DNA of 64,000 nt from Chrysomallon squamiferum. Taxonomy: Eukaryota > Mollusca > Gastropoda > Neomphalida > Peltospiridae. The stretch is from the NCBI GenBank assembly GCA_012295275.1, contig CM022667.1, forward strand, positions 13,602,056 to 13,666,055, given 5' to 3'. Made by a program: the position numbers and the translations under genes. The notes beneath the pieces were generated by a model, which worked only from the letters and a program-made list of their open reading frames with translations, was not told the DNA's origin and did no database searches. Below are positions 1-12,166 of the stretch, piece by piece (positions within the stretch are counted from its first letter, which is position 1; each line of letters starts with the position of its first letter).

Positions 1-3
1 TGT

Positions 4-46
<43 letters not shown>
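1..46. repeat. (TG)n microsatellite
   Basis: TG dinucleotide run at the left edge. Together with the GATA-like motifs up to about 250 it matches, inverted, intron 1 of the type I pseudogene near 9.3-9.4 kb. This stretch is therefore probably intron 1 of a plus-strand type I gene whose first exon lies left of the window. Confidence 0.85.
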
Positions 47-50
<4 letters not shown>

Positions 51-261
51 ACGCCTCTTGATAGACAGATAGTTAGATAGAGATTACATAGATAGATAGA
101 TATGGGAAATGAATGGATGGATGGATAGAAGGATAGATAGATTGTTACACTGATACATAGACTGACGTCATCAGTTGAATTATATCTTAGTAAATGTCTA
201 TTTAATACAAGTAATGAAAATAGTTTTATTTTACTGTCATTGAAGCTGCATTGAAACAAGA

Positions 262-434
262 TGGATTTGGATTGAGAAAGAAAAATATGATTATTTCACT
301 GTAGCTAACGCTACAATTTACGAAGCCACTGACGTCAAGACCATGATGCACTGTGCCGCTGCCTGCACCAAGAATCCAGCATGTTTTTCGTTTGCCTACA
401 ACAACGGAAAATGTCGCCATTATTCTGTGACATT
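262..434 (+). pseudogene. Truncated type I PAN-domain exon
   Basis: The reading starts after an AAG acceptor with WIWIEKEKYDYF and continues through MMHC, AAC, PAC and GKC. It is nearly identical to the type I PAN exons at 8910-9142 (-) and 19085-19317 (+). Homology stops abruptly after the codons for HYSVT, near 434. The following bases instead resemble intron 1 of type III genes, including a block near 530-560 with the words GTAACCAAACTGATT. The last third of the exon and its donor are missing, so it cannot be spliced normally. A deletion or unequal exchange between a type I and a type III gene best explains the junction. Confidence 0.75.
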
Positions 435-592
435 AGAAATTAACTTTTCATCATCTTATTTATATTTTATTTTACTGTTAACAGAAGTGTTGTTTGAGGT
501 AGGCAAAACGAAGCAAATTATTTTAGATGGTGGTAGTGTAACCAAACTGATTCAAACAAAAAGCTATTGTTATTACTATGCTTACAATCACA

Positions 593-660
593 GGTGCAAC
601 AAGACAATAATATGGATGAAAAATCCTAATTTTGTAAATGCTGAGATAAACTAGGCTCTC
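593..660 (+). pseudogene. Duplicated 5' scrap of type III PAN exon
   Basis: After a CACAG acceptor, about 65 nt copy the start of the real exon at 738 (TGGATGAAAAATCC compared with TGGATAAAAAATCC). The scrap then has an in-frame TAG where the real exon has AACCAAG. It is followed directly by an (ATT)n array of about 70 bp and then by the intact exon. It looks like a local duplication of the acceptor region across the microsatellite. Confidence 0.7.
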
Positions 661-666
661 AAATAA

Positions 667-732
<66 letters not shown>

Positions 733-737
733 CACAG

Positions 738-1897
738 GTGCAACACAATAATGACATGGATAAAAAATCCTAATTTTGAAAATATTGAGATAACCAAGGC
801 TCTCATATCTTCTGCTGAAAGAATTACATCACGAGGGCATTGTGGGATACGATGCGCAGATAACTCGTCCTGTGTTTGGTTTTCGTACAACGTGTATGGA
901 ACTTGTCGTCTGCATTATTTGAGATTTATGAATTCGAGCAGCTTTTCAGCTTCACCTGGCTGGACGCACTTTTACCTGAGTGCAGGTAGAAAATTACAGA
1001 CACACGCACATACAGACAAATATTTTAAAAAATGTACTTAAAATCATCAAAACACACACAGACAGTAATAATAATTTAAAAATATATATATTGTAAATAT
1101 ATTTGTAGGATAGAAAAGAAATTTCTAGAACTACTCTTTCAACAGAAATTAATCCATATATGACTTTACTATAAGTATTATTCTTAATTCTGAAAACAAA
1201 TTATAATTTTAAAAACTTTTTAGAAATTATTATCATTTCCTGGCAGGTTCCTGTCCAGTGGAAGATGGGTTTGTTTATCTGGACAATCTGAATCTATGTT
1301 TCAAAGTAGTCAGCGATAAGAAAAATTTTACTGAAGCACGTGACGCCTGCAGTCAGATAGGTTCAAGACTGATTGTACTGGACACAGAAGAGAAAAACAC
1401 AGCTGTCGGTGACTACATACAAGCAAACATAGGTAGGAATATATACATACATATAACTACCACTGCTCATAGACAGTTAGTTAAAAAATAATTAAAAAGA
1501 AAGAAAAAAGAAAAAGAAGAAGAAAAAAACGTCTTCATCAGTACCTACCGTCTTCATCTGTGTGGTCTAGGTAAAATATGCATTAGCTTTATATTGTTTT
1601 CATTGTTGTTTTTGTTTTCATTGTTGTTGTTGTTATTGGTATTGTTATTATTACTATTATTTTTATTATTATTCAGACGCAGAGAACTATTTGTACATCG
1701 GACTGACTGACTTGGATACAGAAGACGTGTATGTTTGGGAGAACGGAGTTCAGGCAGTGTTTTTCAGCTGGGGAGTAAATCAACCTAACGTCGGTATTTC
1801 TAACGAAGACTGTGTTATGTTATATTTTCGGGTGAACACATGGCATGATTTTGACTGTACTGTAAAAGGAAATTTCATTTGTGAGAAATCAATGTGA
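738..1897 (+). CDS. C-type lectin, PAN/apple-like plus CTLD (type III), exons 2-4
   Basis: Three exons join in frame: 738-985 (PAN/apple-like), 1247-1432 and 1677-1897 (CTLD). All have AG acceptors and GT donors and the same phases as the intact genes further right. The PAN part reads WIKNPNF, then HCGIRC, SSCVWFSYN and GTCRLH. CTLD landmarks are SCPVEDGFVYL, ARDACSQIGSRL, LDTEEKN, YIGLTDL, WENG, a QPN triad, EDCVML, WHDFDC and FICEKSM, so all four core cysteines are present. QPN replaces the EPH of its relatives. No signal-peptide exon is visible. The expected place upstream holds a type I fragment, so the gene may be chimeric or silent. A secreted carbohydrate-binding role is inferred from the family. 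Confidence 0.8.
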
Positions 1898-2907
1898 TTT
1901 TTCTGTAGTGTCAAAATATATATATCTGATTCTGTTACAAATGAAACTGACAAAATCAGTTCATTCATTTTATCATTTTACTCTCTAATGAATCAGTAAT
2001 TTATAAATTCTGACGATAATGCTGATTATTGTGTTAATCCTGATATTCAGATGACGTTGATTAAACTATTGTAGTTGCCTGAAACAGAGTTATGCTTTCC
2101 TTCATCATGTTTTGCTCGCCTCACTGTCAATAGCATTTCATAAATGAATCATTTAGAGCAGGAATCGCTGTAGTTCAAAAGCAACAATTAATTAATTAAA
2201 TTTTAAATAGGTCTCCTCTACTAAAAGCATGTCAACAGAACGAAAGCAAGAAATTTAACTAAACTGCATGCAAAGCAGTCAGTTACTTCTTGTCAGTCTA
2301 AATGTAACCATGTCTTTAGTAGCGAATAATCTGAATTTGTTTCAGTCATTTTATAATTGAGTAATACATCTAATCAGGGAAAGTTACTCAGAATTGAAAT
2401 AAATCTAATTAAACTTCTAGTAGGAAATAAGAATTATATAAAATGTATTTCTTAAACAGTCATCGGAGAACATTTTGGATTTCCGAGTTAAATTCATTTA
2501 TGTATCGTCAGAGGTAACGAAAAAAAGTGCAACAACAAGAACAATAACAGAAACAAGCAAAGCCTAAAGAAAATTAAATTAAAATAAATAAAGCAGAATC
2601 AACCAACATGAAAATAAATACAAACAAAGAAACAAAAAAAAAAAAAAAAAAAAAAAACCAACAATAACAAAGGAAATAAAACAAAAATGTAATAATTAAG
2701 AAATAAATCCTTTAAAAAAATAATAATAAAAATATAAATAAACAAATTGTTCAGTGTTTCTGCTTTACTAAAAGCATGTTAATATAAACAAAGCAAGAAA
2801 CGTAAGTAAATTCCTTGTAACGTAATAAAATTGACTCATACAAACACCCTCGGTTAAAAGAAAAGAATCTCACAACAATAATAGTAACAACAACAACAAC
2901 GAGAACA

Positions 2908-2940
<33 letters not shown>

Positions 2941-3375
2941 ATAATATAAATAAATAACAACAAAACAAAACAAGGGCTACAAAATAAAAATTATATTAGA
3001 AATGTTCTCAGAAGTCCTCTAATGAGATCTTTCTTCTACAACAATCATCACAACAGTACAAACAACAACAAGAACAACAACAACTACTACTACAACTGAT
3101 AGCAATAGTACTAGTACTAATCATACATAGTTAAAGGAAAAATTATATTTTCTTATACAAAAGTAAATATATATACAAAAAAAATAGTAAATTTCTGAAT
3201 TTTCACTAGAAAGAAAACAGAAAAACAACAACAACAAACACGCCAAAAAAAAAAAAAAAAAGGTTTGTAGAGAGAACTAACAATAAAGGAAGTAAAACAG
3301 AAGAATAATAATTAAAAATAAAACTCCTCAAAAAGAACAAACAAAAACATGAAATAAAATAATAGAATCACAGTT
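1898..3375. other. Intergenic: duplicated lectin 3' flank, A-rich low complexity
   Basis: The first ~500 bp resemble the region after the type III gene ending at 30779 (shared words such as TTCATTCATTTT, GAGCAGGAAT and AACAATTAATTAATTA). The 3' flank was therefore duplicated with the gene. The rest is A-rich with poly(A) runs at 2632-2656 and 3245-3261 and CAA repeats. I see no exon in it. Confidence 0.6.
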
Positions 3376-3965
3376 GACTGCTGTCAAACCAAACATACCA
3401 AATATCGGTTTACATTGATTCATTGATTTTGTATACATTTACACCTGTCTCTGAATGATTAAAAATTAAATTTCAAGCATGAACTTTGAATAATTATGAC
3501 TTGCTCTGTTGTTTATTAAAATATCTGTAGTTATAACAGTACCATATACTATATAAAAAATGTATTGAGTCAACATTATCATTGTCATGGCAAAGAAGCT
3601 GTTCTGTTGCAGTTGTTGCTTTTGTTGTCCCTGATGCTGATGTTCTTTTGGTCGATGTCATTTGCAATCCTGGGGATGTGTTTCGTACATTCATTTATTG
3701 ATTATCAGTTACAATCAAATGGTCTTGAATGTAGTCATCAAAAATTAAACTACATTTACTGGAGTATAAAGCACTTCAATTGGCATTTTAGTCATTACTT
3801 CTTCACCATTCTTTGAGTATAATACCACGTTGTATTTCAATTAAGTTTCTAAGAGTTTTGTTTATTTAGATATTATTAGGACTCATATTTGATACTGATA
3901 AGTTTCACGGAGTTTGTGATATATATTACGGTGAACTGCCAGTTATAGAAAAGTTAGCAGCTAAA
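3376..3965 (+). promoter_or_regulatory. Upstream module of type II lectin gene
   Basis: This ~590-bp stretch contains CAAATATCGGTTTACATTG, then TGATTAAAAATTAAATTTC and AGTTATAACAGTACCATATA, and ends at the start codon at 3966. The same blocks recur upstream of the inverted type II gene (15.7-16.26 kb) and at several sites without a complete gene. TATA-like ATATATATTA lies about 20 bp before a CAGTT initiator-like word near 3942. The regulatory role is inferred from position and repetition only. Confidence 0.5.
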
Positions 3966-5128
3966 ATGAAAATCTTTCTCATCGAAGGAATCTGGGTTTT
4001 GGCTGCCGTCTTATGTTGTAAAACTGCAGAAAGGTAGGTGTGAATTTGCTGAGAGAGATTTTCTTGGAATTTTCCCATGTTTTATTCTTTTGACGCTACA
4101 GTAAGTATAAAAATTGGGTAATCTATCAGTGCTATCTCTGGTTTAAAAAGTCACATAAAACTGTATAAAAACAATGGTCAAAATGGACTTGTCCTGTAAA
4201 CTAATACAGGCCGTCTTACGTTTCTCAGATCTTAATAGGTATTCTTCAAGATGCGTTTATAAATTAATAAGACTTTCTTGGAATTTTCCTCTGATTTCTT
4301 GCTTTGACTCCGCAATAAATAAAAAACAAATTGGGTAATCTTAATGTACACATCTTCCATTTGCTACGATTTATTTTTGTTTCAATGCTAACTCTGATTT
4401 AAAAAGTCACCTAAAACTGTATGAAGAAAATTTCGCTTGAAAAACTTTTTTGTTAAATCAATCAATTCTGTATTTTAATTTCACTGTGGCAGTGTACATT
4501 GGTTTGCTTATTTTAAATTTGGTAAGGCGGGAAATTCCTTGTTTTGTTCTTTCTTTCCTTCTTTTGTTTTTAATTTATTATTATTATCTTAGTTTATTTT
4601 TGAGAAAGGCTTTCGGCTACAAACAGCGTATTATTAACTTAGAGTAAAACACGTGTTGTTAAAATCAGAGTATCAATGTATGTTTTGATTCTAAAAATAC
4701 ATGTGCTTTTCGAAGTATATATATATATTTGCTTTCTTTCTTAGTAGATGTTTTATTATTGTAGATGCAGCCCTCCATCTATCTGGATTAGAAATGTAAA
4801 TTTTAACGATGTTGATGTAAACGATGGGCTCATAACTTCTCTAGCTGGATTTACAAGCGCAGAGTTTTGTGGGATACGATGTGCAGATAACTCTGTCTGT
4901 AAATCGTTTTCATACAATGTGAGTGGTGTTTGTCGACTCCATTCAGTGAGATTTTCAAATTACAACAGTTACTCTAAATCACCTGGCTGGAACTACTTCT
5001 ACCTCAGTGCAGGTAACGTAGGTTTTATTAATTAATTAATTATTTCTTTGTTTCTTTCTTTCTGTCTGTCTATCTTTAAGAGTTTATGAACTTATTAGTT
5101 GCCTACATCTTTATCAAATGTAATTTTC

Positions 5129-5162
<34 letters not shown>

Positions 5163-5542
5163 CAATTAGTTGTTTAGAAGCATTTGTAATGAAGAAATCA
5201 TTTTCAAATTTTCTATAAGACATTTTGATCGAAAGAAATTAACTGTTTCATTCTCACAGGTTCATGTCCAGTAGAAGACGGGTTTGTGTACTTGGACGAA
5301 GTGCATTTGTGTATGAAGGCTTTTTTGGATAAGAAAACATTTTCTCAAGCACGTTACGCCTGCAGTCAGACAGGTTCAAGACTGATTGTACTGGACACAG
5401 AAGAGAAAAATACGGCTGTTGGTGACTACATCGTTGCACACATAGGTAAATTCGTTTCCTTCATCATTATCATCATCACTATTATTATTATCGTCGACAA
5501 TATCGCATGCATTGTTTTCATCACTATCATAATCATCATAAC

Positions 5543-5577
<35 letters not shown>

Positions 5578-5778
5578 TTACTATTATTATTATTATTATT
5601 ATCATCATCGTCGTGATCCTCACTGATATTATTATTATTTACTACTAATTCTACTACATCCACCACCAGCCTCATCCCTACCACTGTTACTATTGATACT
5701 GCTACTACAACTACCGATACAACCATGACCACGGCTACTGTTACTACTACTACTACTACTACTAACTCTACATCCGTT

Positions 5779-5817
<39 letters not shown>

Positions 5818-5830
5818 CATCATCATCATC

Positions 5831-5876
<46 letters not shown>

Positions 5877-6098
5877 TTAGCCACAGACAACTTTTACATC
5901 GGTCTAACAGACGAGAAGGTTGAAAACACGTTTGTCTGGGAGAATGGTGAAGCGGTAAAGTTGTCGAGCTGGAACGAAAATGAACCAAGTGATGGTGCCA
6001 GAACTGAAGACTGCGTCCTGTTAGTACCAACAGATAAAGTGTGGGGCGATGTGCCCTGTTCTCGATACGAAAAATACATCTGTGAAAAACTTATGTGA
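3966..6098 (+). CDS. C-type lectin, PAN/apple-like plus CTLD (type II), complete
   Basis: Four exons: 3966-4033, 4765-5012, 5260-5445 and 5881-6098. All junctions are AG/GT and phases 2-1-1 close exactly to 720 nt, or 239 residues. Exon 1 is a signal peptide (MKIFLIEGIWVLAAVLCC). Exon 2 is PAN/apple-like (CSPPSIWIRNVNF, FCGIRC, SVCKSFSYN, GVCRLH). Exons 3-4 form the CTLD: SCPVEDGFVYLDEVHLC, ARYACSQTG, LIVLDTEEKN, FYIGLTDEK, WENG, ENEPSDG, TEDCVLL, VWGDVPC, KYICEKLM. All four core cysteines are present. EPS stands where EPN is usual in mannose-type sites. Intron 3 carries long (ATT)n arrays up to the acceptor, and an AATAAA lies near 6165. The neighbour at 6599 is tail-to-tail. A secreted lectin role is inferred from the fold. 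Confidence 0.88.
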
Positions 6099-6598
6099 CG
6101 GTCACCAGAACTGACAAAAATGAAGGAATTTCAAAAAGATATCGATGAAAAACAAAAAAATGAAAATAAATAAAAAACATGCAAAAACACAACAAACATA
6201 TAAAGAACAATAGGAAAGAAATAAACACACACAACATGTAAACGTGCTCATTCATTTCTTGTCTCAGTTTAACACGTAATGTTGTTATTGATCTCAACGT
6301 AAAGAAGTTTTGTTATTTGTGTTTCTATCAAAAGGATATCGATGAAAAGAAAAAGTAAATGAAAACAAAAAACCCCTAAAACTGTTGATATAAATACTTT
6401 TTTTTTTGTATTGTTCAGTATACCACATTTAACTGAAATTGTTCAGAATTCAGTACTAAGACTGCAAGCAAAATGTACAAAATGAAACGAATGTGACAAA
6501 TATAAACACAAACTAAACAATAAAAATACAACAAAGAAGAATTGTGTTTCAATTTATTGATTTAACTGACATGCATTACAATATTTTCACTGGTGCAG
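6099..6598. other. Tail-to-tail 3' flanks
   Basis: The first half matches, inverted, the 3' flank of the minus-strand type II gene (about 13.3-13.5 kb; shared words AACACGTAATGTTG and AAAGAAGTTTTGTTATTTG). The second half matches, inverted, the flank after the type I gene near 20.95-21.1 kb. It holds A-rich sequence with poly(A) signals and no exon. Confidence 0.6.
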
Positions 6599-9534
6599 TT
6601 AATACAAATGTGATTCACATATGTAAAACATAGCTGGATAACTAGGAATACCAGCCCATTTTTTTATATCGACATCAAACACAGTGCAGTGTTCGTTATT
6701 ATTTTCATCCCAGTTTGTAAAAGTGGCTTTTTCAACATTCTCCCAGATTATCTCATCTTTCTTAGTTAGGCCAATATAGAACCAACCTGAATTTAACCCT
6801 GTAAAATAAATAATAATAACTACAGTAACACACGTGTTAGTAGAAATTGTAGCTGTAGTAGTAATAGTAGGACAAGTAGCAGTAAAGGCAATAGTAGAAG
6901 TAACAATATCAGTTGTAGTAGCAGAAATATTAGTTGTAGTAGGAGTAGTAATATTAATAATATAATGGCAGTAGTATAGATAGCAATACCAGTAACAGCA
7001 ACAGCAGAAATGATAGCAGTAGTCATAGTAATACTAGTAGTGGTAACAGTTGCATTAGCAGTAGTGGTTGCAGTAGCAGTAGAAAGTATAGTAGAAACAG
7101 CGCAGTAGTAGTAGAATTCGAATTAGTTGTATCAGCATAATTAGTCGTAGTAATATTAATCGTAATAGTAGTAGTAGATATAGTAATTGTTCTAACAGTT
7201 TCAGTAGAGTTAGTAGTAGTAGCAGCTGTGGCATCAGCAGTAATAGTATTACTGATTTTGCTACTGGGAGTAGTAGTGGGAAAGTAGTAATAGAAGTAGT
7301 AGTTTTAATACTACTAGTAGTGGTGTTAGTAGTAGCAGGAGTGGTACAAGTAGTAGTGATAATAACAGTAGTATTAGCAGTTGTATCATATGAAGCAGTA
7401 GGAGTAACATGAATAATATTACTAGTAGTAGTAGTAGTAGTAATACTTTTACAGGTGTTAATAAACAGTAGCTGCATTAGTAGTAGTGTGATAATAGTAA
7501 TAGTAGTACAAAAGCATCCACACCAGCAGAATTAGTAGTAGTAAGAGGAGAAGGAAGGAGGACTGAATGAGAAAATAAAGTAACTGAATGAGTAGTAAAT
7601 AAAGTAATAATAGTAATAATAGTAATAGCAGCATGTGTAGTAGTAGGAGTAGCAATGGCTGTACTAACAGTAGTAGTAGTAGTGGTAGCACTAATAACAG
7701 TTGAAGTAGTAATAGTAGTAGTAATAGCTGTAGTGGCTGTGGTAACATTAGTAGTAATTGTAATGCCAGGTGTAGTGTTAGTGGCAGCAGTAGTGGTAGT
7801 AGCAGCCTTTGTAATTGTTGTTGTAGTAATAGGACTGGTAGCATTCGTGAGAGTAGAAGCAAAACTAGTAAGTAATAACAGTATCAATAATAAATACAGC
7901 AGCCCTTGTAGCAACATACATAGCAGTATAACACTGGTAGTTACGGCAGGAATACTAATAGAGATTAATACTAATACTATTAGTAGAGATTGTGGTAGCA
8001 GCAGGAGAAGTAGAAATCGTAGAAGTGGTAATCCTACTAGTATTATTAGTAGTAACAGTCGTAGTGGTAATAGAACTGGTAGAAATAGAGCAATTAGCTG
8101 TTTGCAGTTCTTGTTCTGCTTCTTTCATTTTTATTTAATTCTTTCTGCTGTTTCTTTGAAATATTTCTTTCTTTATTACTTTACACAAAACAAAGTAAAT
8201 AAATAAATAAATAAATAAATAAGAGAAATGAAGAAAGCTGACATACCTATGTTTGAAAGGTAGCTCGATAGAATTATATTTTTTTGTTCCGTGTCTAACA
8301 CGATCAATCTTGACTCCAGTTGGTTGCAAGCATGACTGCATCAACAAAGTTTTTATCATCTTCAAACAACTTCAAGCACAGTGTGCCCAAAAAGACGAAA
8401 CCCTTTTCAGTTGGACAGACATCTTTAAAACGAAACAGCCATAGAACAGAAACAATAACACACATACAAACTCATACACGTAAACAAAGAAAAAAAAAGA
8501 AATAGTAATTAAAATAATATATTCGTGTTTCTATATAAAAATAAAATTCCCATTGTTACGATCTAAAGATAAACTTCATCGTGCGACCTTACAAAGACAA
8601 AATTAGACTTTTGTCATAAATAGAGTAGAAAGATAAAGTTCTGAGTTTTGTGATATAAAGGTAAAATTTCATTATTCTACAATACAAGATAAATTCAAAC
8701 TTTTATCATACGAAAATAAAATTCTAGAATATTACTATAAACAGATAGAATTCATTATACTATCATACAAAGATAACATTCAAACTGTTAGTATATAAAG
8801 AAAAATTCTGATCGTAACCACGGAAATACACAAATCAGAAATTTACGTTAAACTGTTACCACTGGAAGATAAAATTTAGATTATGGAAAGATCCAGATTC
8901 GCCTGATACCTGAAGGAATGTAATAGTGTCTCCAGTTTGCTGTATCAGACGTACTGACGTAAGTACCAAATGTCACAGAATAATGGCGACATTTTCCGTT
9001 GTCGTAGGCAAACGAAAAACATGCTGGATTCTTGGTGCAGGCAGAGCCACAGTGCATCATGGTCTTGACGTCAGTGGCTTCGTATATTGTAGCGTTAGCT
9101 GCAGTGAAATAATCATATTTTTCTTTCTCAATCCAAATCCATCTTGTTCCAATGCAGCTTCAATGACAGTTAAAATAAAACTATTTTCATTACTTGTATT
9201 AAATAGACATTCAGTAAGATATAATTCAACTGATGACATCAATCTATGTATCATTGTAACAATATATCTATCCTTCTCTCCATCCATCCATTCATTTGCC
9301 ATATCTATCTATGTAATCTGCATCTATCTATCTGTCTATCAAGAGGTGTGGAAACACACACATACACACACAAACACACTCACATACACGTTACTGATGC
9401 ATGTATCCAGAGAATTATTCTGTTTCAACATAAATAAAAAGTGTACGTATATTTATTTATACATACCTGTCTGCCATTTTAGAACACACGAAGACAGCTG
9501 ACAACAGCAGAAACTGGAGGAAAGTGTTTTGCAT
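6599..9534 (-). pseudogene. Type I PAN plus CTLD lectin pseudogene (frameshift)
   Basis: Read on the minus strand, exons are 9534-9467 (signal MQNTFLQFLLLSAVFVC), 9142-8910 (PAN, WIWIEKEKYDYF...MMHCGSACTKNP), 8422-8247 (CTLD first half) and 6798-6599 (second half). Exons 1 and 2 are intact. Exon 3 has 176 nt where its plus-strand sister has 177: one base is missing just after FEDDKNFVDA, so the ACDQLG helix and LIVLDTE strand are out of frame. Exon 4 is open (WFYIGLTKK, WENV, NW, EHCTVF, KKWAG, FYICES) but has lost the EPN triad (DENNNE), and the third core Cys is Ser. These are several independent signs of decay. Intron 3 is a ~1.2-kb (GTA)n-rich tract. Confidence 0.82.
6826..8070. repeat. 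Imperfect (GTA)n/(TAC)n tract in intron 3
   Basis: About 1.2 kb of degenerate GTA/TAG triplets on the plus strand, which read TAC on the coding strand of the type I pseudogene. The sister gene at 18.8-20.8 kb has a shorter TAC/ACT-rich tract in the same intron (19960-20110, 20440-20600). The tract therefore predates the duplication and expanded here. Long open frames in it (poly-Leu, Thr, Val) are artefacts of the triplet repeat. Confidence 0.8.
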
Positions 9535-11219
9535 TTTGTCTAAATAATGTTTAGTGAAGAAAATGCTGAAGTGAATAAATCGTAATAAAATTCGGTATTT
9601 GAGGTTATGTTAAGTAGAACTGTCACCAAGCTGTAACAAGTTGAAATGTTTCTATAGTGTATTTAATTTTTAATGTTTTACGGGCTGTTTAACATTCTTA
9701 CTTCTTCTTTATCATCAAGCGCAACTTATATATATATATAATTTATATCTTCATTAACCATATTTACTGTAAAAATAGTAGTTTGTTATGACTGTTTGAT
9801 AGCTATAGTATTTGTAGTAGTAGTACTGGTTATGATGGTCGTAGTAGTAGTTGATTTTTTTGGCGTTGCTGTAGTAGACGTTGTACAGCACTAGCAGTAA
9901 TAAAATAATAAAGATGATGATGATGATTATAATAATAATAATAATAATAACAGTAGTAGTAGTAGTCGTAGTATTCATCAACGTATTTGTTCTAGTAGTT
10001 TTATAGTACTAGCAATAGTTGTACCAATAATAAAAGTAGTAGCAGTAGTAGTGTGTTTTTATTATTGTTGTTCTTGGTGATCCCATCTAAAATTAAGCTA
10101 CTGTCAATTTTAGATAAATGAAAAAGCTGTAGAGACTGGTAGAAGATATTTTTTTTGTAAGTTACTGCTTAAGGCGGTTAATGTTTAACATAGAAGTGTG
10201 TCAGAAAAGTAGAGTGATTTCTTGAGTCCATTAATTGAACAATAATTTATCTTCATTAACCAAATTCACTGTAAAGGTAGTAATTCTGGTTATGATTGGT
10301 AGCGGTAGCATTTGTAGTATTGGTTATGATGGCTGTAGTAGTAGTTGATTTTGCTGGTATTGCTGTAGTAGACGTTATTGTAACAGCAATAATTATAAAA
10401 CAACAAGAATAATACTAGTAGTAGCAGTCGTAGTAATGGTAATTGCAGTAGAAATTGTTGTTGTAGCAGTTCAGTGGTTGTAATTGTAGTAGTAATAGTA
10501 TTAGTAGTTGTTGCTTTAGTAGTAGTAGTGGTTTTAGTAGTAGTAATATTAATAGTGTTAGTTGTTGTAAGAGTATCGTTATTTTTGTAGTAGTGTTAGT
10601 AGTAGGTGTTCTAATAATATAGTAGTAGGAGCAGTTGATCAAAATTGACTGTAGAGTCAAGTGTATACCAAAACTGGTTCTCATTTTTTCATTGATTCGT
10701 ATGGCTGTTAAAGTAGATGCAGTTGTGAGTTTTCTTATAGCAATTATTTTACATTAACTTTTGTTATTCGCTGTCGTTGTCGTGATTATAATAGTAATTA
10801 TGGGTAACGTGATAGCTAAACTGATTGTTTAAATTTAATTCAAAGTATTTATTTATTATTATTTTTATTTTTTTATTTTTATTTTTTATTTTTATAGATA
10901 TCTTTTTTTAAATTCCTTAATTAAAATTACTATAGCCATTATTACTTTTCTTGCTGCTGTTCTTCTTCTTCTTCTTAATATTACTATTGTTGTTGTTTCT
11001 GTCATTTTGATTGTTTAAAAATATTTCAGTGATCAGAATCAGTAAATGTATCATAAAAAATAAAATAAAATAAAATAAAAATCAAGAAATGACTCGATAG
11101 CTATTGGTGATAATGAAAATTGATTCTTCATTTTCAAATCGCACAGATGTATAGATAAAACAAACAAACAAACAAATATATAAATAAATAAAATAATTTA
11201 TTTAATTTTCTTTATTCAG
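9535..11219. other. Intergenic: (GTA)n/(ATA)n imperfect repeats
   Basis: 5' flank of the type I pseudogene to about 9.75 kb (a short TA run at 9727-9740), then two related GTA-rich blocks (9750-10050 and 10250-10640). They share TTATGATGGTCGTAG-like and TTGATTTT words, so they form a local direct duplication. T-rich sequence follows. No exon recognised. Confidence 0.55.
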
Positions 11220-11224
11220 CAAAT

Positions 11225-11400
11225 ATCAAGTCAGTTTCTCAATAGTTTTTCACGCCACATTTTGCTTGTTGGAATTAATATCGCGCAATCTTCCAGGTAG
11301 TTATCGGATTCATTGTTGTTTGATTTTTCAAAAAGGACGTTTTCTCCATTCTCCAAAACAAATTTTGTTTCCACCTTTCCAAAGGTCAAACAAGTAACAG
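11225..11400 (-). pseudogene. Relic CTLD exon 4, divergent subfamily
   Basis: Minus-strand reading gives KVETKFVLENGENVLFEKSNNNESDNY in pieces, followed by LEDCAIL, IPTSKMW and then EKLL. This aligns with WENG, EPN, EDCVML, WxD and ICEKL of a CTLD exon 4. The segment between W and the final EKL, including the third Cys, is deleted, and no acceptor or exon 3 is nearby. The triad is ESD. A second, more complete copy lies at 21530-21735. The two define a subfamily with no intact member in the window. Confidence 0.65.
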
Positions 11401-12086
11401 CTATGGTATAGTAGTAGTAGTAGTAGTAGTAGTAGTAGGCAAAGGAAACATTTATGACCTCGTGTTACATATTCCGTTGTAGCTAAGGTTTAATAGAACA
11501 CAGAAAATTTGAAGGAAAAATCAATAGATGCAGAAAAAGAACTGATGTGTGACATGCTGAAATAATAACGTTTTGAGAATGAATCATCCAAAGTGACTAA
11601 ATATTATTTAATATTCACGGACGACAAGGTTTGTTCCTCTGGGAAAAATGAAACTTATTTAATGTTTTGTGAGCTTGACCCAATCAATATTGTAATACCT
11701 AGGAAGAAGAAGAACAAAACATTACATTTCCATACTGTTAATCGTAAAACGAACTTTATTGGAGAAAACAAATAGAGCAGTAACAAAGACAACAACAATG
11801 ACAATAATATTAGATATACAACAAATTTAAAGAAGTATAAATAATATATTTGCACTCAGATATCATAACTACTTCAACACGTACAATAAATATGCCAGGA
11901 TTTCTGTACAGCTGAAATAAAATAAAAAATGTACAGATATCAATAACCAGTTTAACAATATTAACGCAAAACAATATACAGTACATTACAAACAGTAGTT
12001 CTTTAAATCAATATCTGTCTCTGTTCATTTACTAATAAAATATTTAACACGAAAACTGATATTCTCATATTCTGATATAATAATTA

Positions 12087-12166
<80 letters not shown>

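Noticed and set aside
7055-8206. Overlapping ORFs of 130-180 residues on both strands rich in Leu, Thr and Val
   Set aside because: They lie in the GTA/TAC triplet tract inside intron 3 of the type I pseudogene. All frames are open for the same reason and none has domain-like composition.
8926-9501. 191-residue plus-strand ORF (also minus-strand ORFs at 226-420 and 19026-19301)
   Set aside because: It is the antisense of the type I PAN exon and recurs at every copy. The sense frame has the Cys pattern and splice sites.
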